64,000 nt of DNA from Dyadobacter luteus (GCF_003383615.1 NZ_QNUL01000017.1:81483-145482), one strand, 5' to 3'. Counted from the stretch's first letter, positions 36,118 to 44,937 are shown. Made by a program: numbers and translations. Notes: generated from the sequence alone by a model not told the origin.

Positions 36118-38064
36118 ATGAAAAAAATTGCTCAAATAGCATTCTTTCTCCTTTCCACTCTGAGCATAGTACACGCTCAGGAGTCGCCGAAAGAAGAAGA
36201 CTTTTATAAAATCGTGACGCCGTCTATTCCGGAAGGGATTATACTTGAAGTAGGTGGATTAACCACCTTACCAAACGGCTCACTTGCTATCTCTACACGT
36301 CGTGGAGAAGTATGGATCGTGGAAAACCCAACCAGCAGCAGACCTCACTTCAGAAAGTTCGCAACTGGTCTTCATGAGATTCTTGGACTTGCCTACAAAG
36401 AAGGTGCTCTTTATTGCGCACAGCGTGGGGAGCTTACCAAGCTTGTTGACAAAAACGGCGATGGTAAAGCTGATGTTTACGAAACTGTATATGCATGGCC
36501 TCTTTCGGGTCACTACCACGAGTATTCTTTCGGTCCTAAACTGGCACCGGACGGAAGCTTTTTCGTGAGTGGAAACGTAGCATTTGGAGATGAAGAATGG
36601 TGGAGAGGTGAAAGCCGTGTACCTGGTCGTGGATGGATTTTCCACATCACAAACGATGGCAAATATGAGCCATACGCAACAGGTGTACGCTCTCCTGCCG
36701 GTATCAGCATGGTGAATGGTGAATTGTTCTATACCGACAACCAGGGTGACTGGATGGGTACAGGTGGTATATTCCAGGTAAAGAAAGGTGATTTCATGGG
36801 TCACCCGGCAGGTCTTAAGTGGGCTGAACTTCCTAACTCACCTGTAAAACTGACAGAAAAGCAATTCTTCGCTGAACGCGACAACCGTCAGCACCGCAAT
36901 GCTCAGAACCGCGCGATCAAACCGGAGAATATCGTAGACGAAAAACCGGAATTCCTTTATCAGTTGAAAGAGAAACATGACATGGTAAGATTGCCCGCAG
37001 TATGGCTTCCTTATGGTGTGCACGGTGTATCTACAGCTGAACTTATTGCTGACAACACCGGTGGAGATTTCGGTCCTTTCACAGGCCAAATCTTCGTAGG
37101 TGACCAGGGACAGAGTAACATCATGCGTGTGGTCCTTGAAAAAGTAAAAGGTGAATACCAGGGAGCTTCAATCGGTTTCCGCAGCGGCTTCCAGTCAGGG
37201 GTATTGCGTATGGCATTTGACAAAGACGGAAGTATGTATGTAGGAGAAACCAACCGTGGATGGGGATCAGCTGGTGATGCAAACCAGGGTCTGCAACGTC
37301 TGGTTTGGAATGGCAAAATGCCTTTCGAAATGTATACTGTCAAGGCAATGCCTGATGGTTTTGAAATCGAATTCACCATGCCTGTTGACCGCAAATCTGC
37401 TGAAGATCTTGACTCATACAATGTAAGCAGCTACCTGTACAAACACTTCCCTGTATACGGAAGTCCTCCTGTAAACACGGAAGAGCTTAAAATCAAAGGT
37501 GTAAAAGTATCTGCGGACAACAAAAAAGTTCGTCTGGTAGTAGATGGTCTGCGTCAGTATTATGTTCACAAAATCCAGCTGGAAGGTGTACGTGCTGAAA
37601 CCAATTCATGGTCTCTTGTTCACCCTGATGCATACTACACTTTGAACAACATTCCTGACGGTGAGAAACTGAAAGAGTCTGATTTGAAAACAACACGTTC
37701 GGGTAAAGCAAAAGCAGCTGTGGAAGCTCCGGTAAAAGAGCACGTTTCTCCGGACGGAAAAGGAAAGACGCCTGAAAAAGCAACTGCTGCAGCGGCTGCT
37801 AAAGCTCCGACATGGGAACAAATCAAACCGATACTTTCTAAAAACACGTGTCTGGCTTGCCACACTGTGGACAAAAAGGTAGTTGGACCATCTTATATGG
37901 ATGTTGCCAAACGTAAATATTCAAATGAGAAGATTGTTGATCTGATCTATAATCCTAAGCCTGAAAACTGGCCTGATTATGCGACACCAATGGCGCCTAT
38001 GCCACAAGTGCCGAAAGCAGATGCAGCTAAAATCGCTGCCTGGATTAACTCTCTTGCGAAATAA
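36118..38064 (+). CDS. Secreted beta-propeller (sorbosone/glucose-dehydrogenase-like) protein with C-terminal cytochrome c
   Basis: The 648-residue protein has a signal peptide (FFLLSTLSIVHAQ). A propeller-like domain covers about 25-410 (VGGLTTLPNGSLAISTRRGE; TKLVDKNGDGKADVYETVY; GLKWAELPNSPV; GVHGVSTAELIAD), resembling membrane-bound dehydrogenase and sorbosone dehydrogenase folds. An Ig/Fn-like segment follows (YNVSSYLYKHFP) and an Ala/Lys-rich linker. A C-type cytochrome then carries CLACH at 578-582 and candidate Met ligands in MAPMP. It probably oxidises a sugar in the periplasm and passes electrons to the respiratory chain through its own haem. With DUF1080 proteins adjacent, C3 oxidation of a glycoside is a good guess, not shown by sequence. 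It ends in a strong terminator. Confidence 0.87.
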   Translation: MKKIAQIAFFLLSTLSIVHAQESPKEEDFYKIVTPSIPEGIILEVGGLTTLPNGSLAISTRRGEVWIVENPTSSRPHFRKFATGLHEILGLAYKEGALYCAQRGELTKLVDKNGDGKADVYETVYAWPLSGHYHEYSFGPKLAPDGSFFVSGNVAFGDEEWWRGESRVPGRGWIFHITNDGKYEPYATGVRSPAGISMVNGELFYTDNQGDWMGTGGIFQVKKGDFMGHPAGLKWAELPNSPVKLTEKQFFAERDNRQHRNAQNRAIKPENIVDEKPEFLYQLKEKHDMVRLPAVWLPYGVHGVSTAELIADNTGGDFGPFTGQIFVGDQGQSNIMRVVLEKVKGEYQGASIGFRSGFQSGVLRMAFDKDGSMYVGETNRGWGSAGDANQGLQRLVWNGKMPFEMYTVKAMPDGFEIEFTMPVDRKSAEDLDSYNVSSYLYKHFPVYGSPPVNTEELKIKGVKVSADNKKVRLVVDGLRQYYVHKIQLEGVRAETNSWSLVHPDAYYTLNNIPDGEKLKESDLKTTRSGKAKAAVEAPVKEHVSPDGKGKTPEKATAAAAAKAPTWEQIKPILSKNTCLACHTVDKKVVGPSYMDVAKRKYSNEKIVDLIYNPKPENWPDYATPMAPMPQVPKADAAKIAAWINSLAK

Positions 38065-38087
38065 TAGCATTAGCTGACAGAATACCG

Positions 38088-38122
38088 GAAACCGTCCTCA
38101 TTACAGGGCGGTTTCTTTTTTT
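38088..38122 (+). terminator. Intrinsic terminator of the DUF1080/dehydrogenase operon
   Basis: A 10-bp stem with one G-U pair (GAAACCGTCC at 38088-38097, complement at 38106-38115) is followed directly by seven T. It lies 23 bases after the dehydrogenase stop codon and closes the operon. Confidence 0.9.
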
Positions 38123-38209
38123 GTACGGGATAAACACCACATCTTCGTAACTTCGTAGAAACGCAATTTTATTCCTAAATTTCGTTTCTAATGCCATAAC
38201 AAAACAAGC

Positions 38210-40759
38210 ATGTCCCCCATTCGTCACACTTCTTTTACCGGCTCTGTCAAAGGCAAAGTACTGCTCGGTTTTCTTGTTGCAGCTATTGCTTTGGGTACTT
38301 CCTGGGTCATTACGAAGCTGGCGTTTGAAAACATGCTTACCAAACTGGAGGTACTTTCAACACCCAATGATCAGCTACGGCTTGTTAATAAGGTATTTAA
38401 AAACATCCTACAGCTAGATCACCTTCAGAATGAACGCTCATTATCTCCTGACGAGAAAAAGGAGCAATTTATCGTCAAGTCGCGGGAACTGATGTCCACA
38501 CTCGACACACTTAGTCTGCTCAGCATCGACGACCCCATGCAGATTATCCGCATTGATTCTATGAAGCGGATTCTGGCCGAACGGGAGCAAATATTTGGTA
38601 ATTATGTCAAAGTAAAATCAAAGCTTGTAAGCAATCAGGACCTTGCTGATGAAGTAAAAAGTATATCAGGACTGATCACAACGAACAAACGAAAGCCGGA
38701 TAGCACCGTTGTCAAAACTGAAAAACGGACTACCACTACTACCACTTACACAGAAGTTCCTGACCCGTTCAAAAAACAGGGTGAGGAAGATAAAAAAGGC
38801 TTTTTCGGAAGGGTATTCAGCTCAAAGAAAAACAAAAAAGAGCCCGCCAACGTACCTGCTAAAATTGTCCAGAAACAAGAGGTGAATGTGGAAGTGGACA
38901 CACTTAAAGTAGCTCCGAAGGATAGCGTGATTGAGATGGTGAGCGAAGCAGTCCATGCCATCGAAAAATCGCAGAAAAAACGTACAAGCAGTTTTATAGA
39001 TCGGGAGCAGGAATTATCAACAGCCGGAAACTCACTGGTAACCCAGCTGATTAATGTGATGCAGGAGGTCGAAAATGAAGTAGTCCGCCAGGCTGACCGG
39101 GAAGGCAATCAGTCTCAAAAAATGGCCGCCGCCAGTATTGACAGACTGGAATGGGTCATGCTTGGATTTTTTTGCCTCACTGCCCTGCTCGCCTACCTGA
39201 TCTTCACAGACATCACAAAGAGTAATAAATACAGAAATGAGCTGGAAGAGGCAAAGGAAGAGGCAGAATACCACAGCATGGCCAAGCAGCGCTTTTTATC
39301 CAATATGAGCCATGAAATCCGTACACCTCTGCAATCAATCATAGGCTATACCGAAGCACTTAAAAAAGATCAGAAACCCAAAGAACAAGACCTTAATAAC
39401 CTCCATACTGCCTCGGAGCATTTGTTGTATCTGGTGAATGAAGTCCTCGACTACAGCCGTATTATTTCAGATCAGTTTACATTTGAGCAACGCACGTTCG
39501 CTATCACTCCTCTTCTGAATGAAGTCATACAGATGCTACTTCCGATGGCTCAGGAAAAAGATTTGGCACTGACACTGGAAAACACAATCCCTGATGAAAC
39601 ATTTCTGAAAGGCGACCCTTTCCGATTACGCCAGATACTCTACAATCTGCTTACAAATGCCATCAAGTTTACACATAAAGGAAAAGTAAGTCTGAAAGCT
39701 TCTTCGAAAGAAACCAGCGATGGAATTGCTGTCTCCCTGAAAATAAGTGATACAGGCATTGGTATGTCTGAGGAACAGGCTGCCCGTGTTTTTAACCAGT
39801 TTGAGCAGGCGGATCCTTCTATCTCACGCCGGTATGGCGGTACAGGTCTGGGACTTAGTATAGTAAAATCCCTCGTGGAAGGTATGGACGGAACGATAGT
39901 TGCAGAAAGTAAACCAGGAAAAGGCACAGTCTTTTCTTCCGCAATTGTTTTCCCAAAGGCCGAAAGTATGATTACGACAGAAGATCAGATAGCGAAAAAA
40001 GTATACAACATACAAGGCAAGGTATGGTTGGTGGACGACGACGCATTTATACTGAAATGGTGTTCTTCCGTGTTGGAAATGCACAATGTGCAACATGTGT
40101 GCTTCTCATCGGGTGAGCAGGTACTGGCGCAACCATGGGATGATGAAGTGAAATTTGTACTTACAGATATGCGCATGCCGGGTATGAACGGAGCTGAAAT
40201 GTGCGCACAACTTCGTTTGAAGGTTCCCGGAGATGTCAAATTTTATGTACTTACAGCGCAGGCGTTGCCCGAGGAACGCAGCAAGATTCTGAATATGGGT
40301 TTTGATGGGATACTGATGAAACCCTTTCATTCGAACCAGCTACTCGAACTGTTAGAAAAATCAAGTGCAAAGGCGCCCTCTTCCACCCGCGTAAAAAGGA
40401 GTATCAGTCCCGGGACTGAATTTGATCTGACTATTCTATCCGAAATGACATTCGGTGATGAAAGTCTGATGCGCGAGATTCTGGATCAGTTTGTAAGTGA
40501 TTCCAAAAAGGATATTGCCAGTCTGCAACATATGGTAGACATGAAGCAGACAAGCGAGCTACATGAGCTGATGCACCGAATGGCTGGCCGCACAGGTCAG
40601 ATCGGTGCCAGTGAGGTATCGGGCATTTTCCGTCAGTACGAAATCGCTTTGCGGGAAGATGAAAAAGCAATAGCTGCCCGTGACATCAGTAATCTGATTG
40701 CAAGAGCAGCTAATCTTGTTGAGCAGGTGGAGCAGAAAGCCTCGTCCTACTCTATGTGA
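38210..40759 (+). CDS. Hybrid sensor histidine kinase with receiver and HPt domains
   Basis: This 849-residue kinase has two transmembrane helices (about 15-35 and 315-333) enclosing a sensor region of about 280 residues. That region has a Thr-rich, low-complexity stretch (174-182) and basic segments, and no known sensor domain. Cytoplasmic domains follow: HisKA with His368 in SHEIRTP, HATPase with NAIKF, DTGIGM and GGTGLGLS (about 483-550), and a receiver with Asp653 in LTDMRMPG and Lys704. A C-terminal HPt-like domain carries His789 (ELMHRMAG). It can run a complete internal phosphorelay, possibly to the NtrC-type regulator encoded head-on downstream. The 3' ends of the two genes overlap by 13 bases. 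Confidence 0.94.
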   Translation: MSPIRHTSFTGSVKGKVLLGFLVAAIALGTSWVITKLAFENMLTKLEVLSTPNDQLRLVNKVFKNILQLDHLQNERSLSPDEKKEQFIVKSRELMSTLDTLSLLSIDDPMQIIRIDSMKRILAEREQIFGNYVKVKSKLVSNQDLADEVKSISGLITTNKRKPDSTVVKTEKRTTTTTTYTEVPDPFKKQGEEDKKGFFGRVFSSKKNKKEPANVPAKIVQKQEVNVEVDTLKVAPKDSVIEMVSEAVHAIEKSQKKRTSSFIDREQELSTAGNSLVTQLINVMQEVENEVVRQADREGNQSQKMAAASIDRLEWVMLGFFCLTALLAYLIFTDITKSNKYRNELEEAKEEAEYHSMAKQRFLSNMSHEIRTPLQSIIGYTEALKKDQKPKEQDLNNLHTASEHLLYLVNEVLDYSRIISDQFTFEQRTFAITPLLNEVIQMLLPMAQEKDLALTLENTIPDETFLKGDPFRLRQILYNLLTNAIKFTHKGKVSLKASSKETSDGIAVSLKISDTGIGMSEEQAARVFNQFEQADPSISRRYGGTGLGLSIVKSLVEGMDGTIVAESKPGKGTVFSSAIVFPKAESMITTEDQIAKKVYNIQGKVWLVDDDAFILKWCSSVLEMHNVQHVCFSSGEQVLAQPWDDEVKFVLTDMRMPGMNGAEMCAQLRLKVPGDVKFYVLTAQALPEERSKILNMGFDGILMKPFHSNQLLELLEKSSAKAPSSTRVKRSISPGTEFDLTILSEMTFGDESLMREILDQFVSDSKKDIASLQHMVDMKQTSELHELMHRMAGRTGQIGASEVSGIFRQYEIALREDEKAIAARDISNLIARAANLVEQVEQKASSYSM

Positions 40760-42123
40760 TACTTTTCGATTTTATAATAAAGCGTCTTTCTGTCTATATT
40801 GAGCAGTTTCGCAGCTTTACTCTTGTTATAGCGTACTTCCTGCAACACTTTTTCAATCATCTCTTTCTCGTGTGTTTCCTGAAGTGCTTTCAGGTCAGAT
40901 CCGGCAGATTTCGGCGCTTCTTCCAGGGAGGATATCATTTCAGCCGGAAGGGCGCTTAGCGGAGCTATATTATCTTTGGTGAGCAATACCAGCCTTTTGA
41001 TCACATTATTAAGTTCACGCAGGTTTCCCGGCCAGTCGTATTTTTCAAATACATCCATAACCTCCTTGGACAACGACTGTACATTCCGATCCAGTTCTTC
41101 GTTGGCCTTATCTACAAAATGCTGTACGAACATGCCCAGATCTTCGCCGCGCCTTCTCAATGGAGGTACATCTATTTTAAACTCGTTGAGTCTGTGGTAC
41201 AAGTCCTCACGAAAATCTCCGTTGGCCGAACTCGTAATCAAATCTTCATTGGTTGCAGCAATAAGCCTCACGTCAACTTTTACAGGCTGTGTACTCCCGA
41301 TAGGAACAATAATACGCTCCTGTAATGCCCGGAGCAGTTTGATCTGAACATCATAACCCAAATTCCCGATTTCATCAAGGAAGAGCGTACCCCCATCCGC
41401 AGCTTCAAACTGTCCGATCTTGTCCATCAACGCGCCTGTGAATGCCCCCTTCTTATGTCCAAACAATTCACTTGCTGCCAGATCTTTGGATAAAGAGCCG
41501 CAGTCAATAGCCACAAAAGGTCCTTTACTGCGCTTACTGAGTTTGTGAATCGATTTAGCAACATGCTCTTTACCTGTTCCACTTTCTCCGAGAATGATCA
41601 CCGACATATCCGTCGGAGCAACCAATCTTACATATTCATATAGCTGTTTGGAAATCTTGCTTCTGCCCTCAATAAAATCATTGCTGAGCTGCTCCGCCTT
41701 TTTGGAAGCCTTCGCTGAAACCGGCGCCTGAGCCACCGAAGGTTTTGCAGATTTCTGCAGCGCTTCTCCCAATACCATCAACAGTTCTTCGGGATGCACT
41801 GGCTTGGTTATGTAATCAAATGCACCGTTTTGCATTGCATTCACTGCCGTTCTCACATCATGAAAACTAGTCATAATGAAAGCAGGAGTACGAACTCCTT
41901 CACTTCTCAGTTGTTTCAGAAAATCGACTGAATTACCATCAGGCAAGCGGTAATCCAACATAAGTACATCGAACGGCTCGTGATCATCAATGCTTTTCCT
42001 GAAAGCGACTTTCGCATCCTTTAATGTCGAACAAACATTTACCTGATGGCCATGTTTACCGAGGAAGGAATTGAGCAATTTAGAAAAAGTTGTATCGTCT
42101 TCAAGAAGGAGCAAATGAGCCAT
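40747..42123 (-). CDS. NtrC-family sigma-54-dependent response regulator
   Basis: The 458-residue regulator has a receiver domain with Asp57 (LMLDYRLPDG) and Lys107. Its AAA+ domain has Walker A GESGTGKE (179-186), the sigma-54 loop GAFTGA (226-231) and Walker B GGTLFLDE (244-251). A Fis-type helix-turn-helix ends the protein (NKSKAAKLLNIDRKTLYYKI). It activates sigma-54 promoters when phosphorylated. The GAFTGA loop is intact, so it should contact RpoN. The last 13 bases overlap the convergent hybrid kinase gene, so the two are probably a cognate pair even though they are on opposite strands. I found no obvious -24/-12 promoter in this window, so the targets are elsewhere. Confidence 0.95.
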   Translation of the reverse strand: MAHLLLLEDDTTFSKLLNSFLGKHGHQVNVCSTLKDAKVAFRKSIDDHEPFDVLMLDYRLPDGNSVDFLKQLRSEGVRTPAFIMTSFHDVRTAVNAMQNGAFDYITKPVHPEELLMVLGEALQKSAKPSVAQAPVSAKASKKAEQLSNDFIEGRSKISKQLYEYVRLVAPTDMSVIILGESGTGKEHVAKSIHKLSKRSKGPFVAIDCGSLSKDLAASELFGHKKGAFTGALMDKIGQFEAADGGTLFLDEIGNLGYDVQIKLLRALQERIIVPIGSTQPVKVDVRLIAATNEDLITSSANGDFREDLYHRLNEFKIDVPPLRRRGEDLGMFVQHFVDKANEELDRNVQSLSKEVMDVFEKYDWPGNLRELNNVIKRLVLLTKDNIAPLSALPAEMISSLEEAPKSAGSDLKALQETHEKEMIEKVLQEVRYNKSKAAKLLNIDRKTLYYKIEKYHIE

Positions 42124-42193
42124 GTTCTGTAATTATCTAAAAATTATATGTCTTAACGATCCGGAAAAATGTAAAATTATAAAATCTAACAGC

Positions 42194-42222
42194 AAAAAGC
42201 CGGAGAAATAATCTCCGGCTTT
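42194..42222 (-). terminator. Intrinsic terminator of the PepSY-like gene
   Basis: An 11-bp perfect stem (AAAGCCGGAGA at 42196-42206, complement at 42212-42222) with a 5-base loop is followed on the minus strand by further T. It lies 34 bases after the stop codon of the small exported protein. Confidence 0.9.
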
Positions 42223-42256
42223 CTTTCCGTCACATTTTAGGATAAATTTTATCCCC

Positions 42257-42562
42257 TTACTCCACTTTTTTGCCGTCTTTGTCAAGATTCACGGTTGCGG
42301 TTTCATCACCTTTTTTCACCGCGATTTCGAAGTGTTGTGAATTATCCTCCTTGGTTACCAGAAACGCTCCGGTAACTTCCCAACCTGAATAAGCGTCCCC
42401 TGCCAGAGCTGTTTTAACAGGCTCAGGCAAATCTTCCGGCTTAACGGCTACCTTTTCCTGTGTAACGGTAATGATTGTATTTTGAGTTACCAGGTCATTG
42501 GCCTGAACTGATGCAAAAGATATGAGCGATACAGCAAATGCTGATATGATTAACTTTTTCAT
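42257..42562 (-). CDS. Small exported PepSY-like protein
   Basis: This 101-residue protein has a signal peptide (MKKLIISAFAVSLISFASVQA). A single PepSY-like domain of about 60 residues follows (VAVKPEDLPEPVKTALAG; AYSGWEVTGAFLVTKEDNSQ; FEIAVKKGDETATVNLDKDG). The pattern is typical of Bacteroidota periplasmic proteins of the PepSY/DUF2874 group. PepSY domains are thought to bind other proteins or inhibit peptidases; the role is not established here. It is monocistronic, read away from the two-component genes, with its own terminator and a long AT-rich upstream region. Confidence 0.82.
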   Translation of the reverse strand: MKKLIISAFAVSLISFASVQANDLVTQNTIITVTQEKVAVKPEDLPEPVKTALAGDAYSGWEVTGAFLVTKEDNSQHFEIAVKKGDETATVNLDKDGKKVE

Positions 42563-42806
42563 AACAATTAAATTTAGTCAAATTATGTATGTGTAAAACC
42601 TTTATTGATTAGGACTATAACAATATAATACCAGAAATATACGACCAACTCAATCGTCTCAATTTCAGAACTTTAAATAAATTAACTATCTGATAATCAA
42701 TAACTAATTGAAGATTCTACTCAACAGGTTGCGGAATTATACATCATTTTAACAGCTGGCACTCTGTATCAGCATCAGGAAGATTTTTTTTAATCACTTT
42801 TAAATG

Positions 42807-42836
42807 TTGCGAAAGAACAAGGATTTATTATATTTG
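42807..42836 (+). promoter_or_regulatory. Bacteroidota-type promoter (TTG-N19-TATATTTG)
   Basis: TTG at 42807-42809 and TATATTTG at 42829-42836 are separated by 19 bases, matching the Bacteroidota sigma-factor consensus of TTG and TAnnTTTG. This is the best consensus promoter I saw in the window. No protein gene follows before the terminator at 42961. Confidence 0.6.
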
Positions 42837-42841
42837 TAGAA

Positions 42842-42988
42842 TTACTTTGCATATCATTTATAAATAAATGCCACAAATTTAATTTATGGTCTATTTTACC
42901 TCATGCGAAATCGGCGATGTCCGAAAAATTTTACTCAACGTTATTGACTGATTTAAAACAAAAGGCTCTCCATAAGAGCCTTTTTTCA
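42842..42988 (+). ncRNA. Candidate small RNA (or short-peptide transcript)
   Basis: A transcript of about 145 bases is predicted between a consensus promoter and an intrinsic terminator. The exact start is an estimate, placed a few bases after the -7 element. The only notable frame inside is a 21-codon one (42886-42951, starting MVYFTSCEIGDVRK), which ends 9 bases before the terminator stem. The unit could therefore encode a short peptide instead. No known RNA family is recognised. The call rests only on these flanking signals. Confidence 0.35.
42961..42986 (+). terminator. Intrinsic terminator of the candidate small RNA
   Basis: AAAGGCTCT (42961-42969) pairs with AGAGCCTTT (42975-42983) around CCATA, and the T run continues to 42986. 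It is not located after any recognised protein gene, which points to an unannotated transcript upstream. Confidence 0.8.
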
Positions 42989-43277
42989 TTTATCAGGCCG
43001 ACATTCTTCACCATTACAGGGAATATCGCTACACTTTTCAAGCTAATTCCACAACTGTATGCTATATTTTCTTAAAATTTTTACAAAAAATACAATTCAA
43101 TCAACCATCTCAATATCAGTTAATTACACTAGAAAAGAAATATAAACGTCAACGAAATAGGTATATAGGTTACATATTTCGTCTGTTCCTGAATTCAATC
43201 CATAAAAAATAAATGACCGTATGTTTTCGCAGATTGTCTTTCGATGGGCGAAGGAAAACATAAACCTTTTTATTGTT

Positions 43278-44003
43278 ATGGAAAGAATAGCTGGTACAAA
43301 CACAAATTCAGATAACGAAGGACAAAAACTATCATCAAAAGTAGATAGACGTTCCTTCCTTATGTCTGCAGGTATCGCCGCATCGGTAGGAGCAGCGATG
43401 GTTGCCTGTACAAAAGATCATGAACCAACTCCTGGTGCAGGTGGCTCAGTTGATCTGGGATCAGGTGACGTTGGCGTTCTTAATTACGCGTATGCATTGG
43501 AACAGCTTGAAGCTGCATTCTACACACAGGTGATTGCAACACCATATGATTCCATCTCGGAAGCGGAAAGGACAATCCTGACAGATATCCGCGATCACGA
43601 GATCATCCACAGAGATTTCTTTAAAGCTGCTCTGACCGCCGCTGCTCCAACTGCTATCATTCCGGCACTGGAAGTGGATTTCTCTTCCATCAATTTTAAA
43701 AACAGAGATTCGGTACTTGGAGCCGCGAAATTGTTTGAAGATACCGGCGTTGCTGCTTACAACGGTGCTGGTAACCTGATCAAAACTGCTGATTACCTTG
43801 TACTAGCTGGTAAAATTGTTTCTGTTGAAGCACGCCATGCATCAGTAATACGTGATTTGCTGAAGCAGAATACTGCTGACTTCGCTGGTGATGACGTAGT
43901 TGATAACGATGGCTTGGATAAAGCAATTGACCCTGCGGTGATCCTGGCAGCAGTAAAGCCTTTCCTTAAAACAAACGTGACTGGCGCAAACGTAGGTAAA
44001 TAA
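43278..44003 (+). CDS. Tat-exported ferritin-like domain protein
   Basis: With a start at 43278 the product is 241 residues. An earlier ATG at 43221 would add 19 residues and push the twin-arginine signal away from the N-terminus. The Tat motif is DRRSFLMSAG, followed by a hydrophobic stretch and a possible lipobox Cys (AAMVAC). The mature part is a four-helix ferritin-like domain with di-iron-type residues: LEQLEAAFY, RDHEIIHRDFF, FEDTGVAAY and SVEARHASV. Such exported proteins may bind iron or have oxidase-like activity; no specific reaction is established. It is the first gene of a pair with a second ferritin-like gene 28 bases downstream. Confidence 0.85.
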   Translation: MERIAGTNTNSDNEGQKLSSKVDRRSFLMSAGIAASVGAAMVACTKDHEPTPGAGGSVDLGSGDVGVLNYAYALEQLEAAFYTQVIATPYDSISEAERTILTDIRDHEIIHRDFFKAALTAAAPTAIIPALEVDFSSINFKNRDSVLGAAKLFEDTGVAAYNGAGNLIKTADYLVLAGKIVSVEARHASVIRDLLKQNTADFAGDDVVDNDGLDKAIDPAVILAAVKPFLKTNVTGANVGK

Positions 44004-44031
44004 TTAAGACATAACTTCAATTTCAGAAACA

Positions 44032-44823
44032 ATGGATATTTTCAAAATAATTGACGATCTGCAAAAAATAGATGGTGATGCTGTAGGTCGCCTTGAACAC
44101 GCTTCCCGCCGTTACTTTATGAACCGGGTGGGTAGCACGCTCGCTGCTGCAGCTGCACCTATGGCATTTGCAACTATTGTGAACAAAGCTTACGGACAAA
44201 CAGCCGCAGCTGTAGACGTACTTAAATTCGCACTAACTCTGGAATATCTTGAAGATGCATTTTACAAAGAAGGATTGAAAGCTTCCGGGCTTATTCCTGA
44301 CAAATACAAAGCTTCTATCGCTCAGATAGGAAAGCATGAAAGCCAGCACGTAGCTTACCTTGTGAAAGCGGTGGGTGCAATGAATCTTCAGTTCGACTGG
44401 ACCTATGGCGGAAAGCTGTCGGATACATTCAGCAATTTCAAAACTTTTATTACTGTGGCTACTGCACTGGAAGATACAGGTGTACGTGCTTACAAAGGAC
44501 AGGCGGGAGCGCTAATGAAAGATCCGGGAATACTTAAAGTTGCATTGCAGGTACACTCTGTTGAGGCGCGTCACGCAGCTCAGGTAAGACGTATTTTTGC
44601 TGTCGAAAACTCATCTCCTGGTACAAAAGGCTGGATTACAGGAAATGCATCTCCTATTGCTCTGGTACAAGCTGTATATAATGGCGAAGAAAACCTGACG
44701 CAAGGTGGTGTGAACCTGAAAGGATTGGCAGGAAAATCGGACAACGCTGTTTCAGAAGCTTTTGACGAAATTCTTACAAAAGAACAAGTTCTTGCAATTG
44801 CAGGGCCGTTCATTAAGGCGTAA
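44032..44823 (+). CDS. Second exported ferritin-like domain protein
   Basis: This 263-residue protein has a Tat-like motif (HASRRYFMNRVG) followed by an Ala-rich hydrophobic segment ending near VNKAYGQ. Its ferritin-like four-helix domain shows LEYLEDAFY, KHESQHVAYL, LEDTGVRAYKG and SVEARHAAQV, the same Glu/His pattern as the neighbour upstream. The two proteins are paralogs and probably form a complex or a two-component shell. The N-terminus (MDIFKIIDDLQKIDGDAVGR) before the Tat motif is longer than usual. A hairpin at 44910-44937 marks the likely end of this unit. Confidence 0.87.
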   Translation: MDIFKIIDDLQKIDGDAVGRLEHASRRYFMNRVGSTLAAAAAPMAFATIVNKAYGQTAAAVDVLKFALTLEYLEDAFYKEGLKASGLIPDKYKASIAQIGKHESQHVAYLVKAVGAMNLQFDWTYGGKLSDTFSNFKTFITVATALEDTGVRAYKGQAGALMKDPGILKVALQVHSVEARHAAQVRRIFAVENSSPGTKGWITGNASPIALVQAVYNGEENLTQGGVNLKGLAGKSDNAVSEAFDEILTKEQVLAIAGPFIKA

Positions 44824-44909
44824 CCATTACCACCAACCTTCCTTTAAAACACTTATATACACCTGGCAACTTCCGGAAATCCTGAACCACTGCCACGTTA
44901 TTACATTTG

Positions 44910-44937
44910 CAAGGACTACTCCAACGAGTAGTCCTTG
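44910..44937 (+). terminator. Terminator-like hairpin after the ferritin-like pair
   Basis: A perfect 12-bp stem (CAAGGACTACTC, 44910-44921 with 44926-44937) encloses a 4-base loop. The T tract after it is weak, so it may act as a processing or stabilising hairpin rather than a full terminator. Confidence 0.6.

Larger units (their letters stand above)
42563..43277. other. Long AT-rich intergenic region with a candidate small-RNA unit
   Basis: Apart from the promoters of the flanking genes, this region contains one well-formed promoter (42807-42836) and one intrinsic terminator (42961-42986) on the plus strand, about 150 bases apart. No coding frame of useful size fits between them. The remaining stretch to the ferritin-like gene is AT-rich and unremarkable. 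I start that gene at 43278, so the possible N-terminal extension from 43221 falls in this interval. Confidence 0.55.

Noticed and set aside
36280..36804. A 174-codon minus-strand frame
   Set aside because: Antisense of the propeller-cytochrome gene, with no start context or domain.
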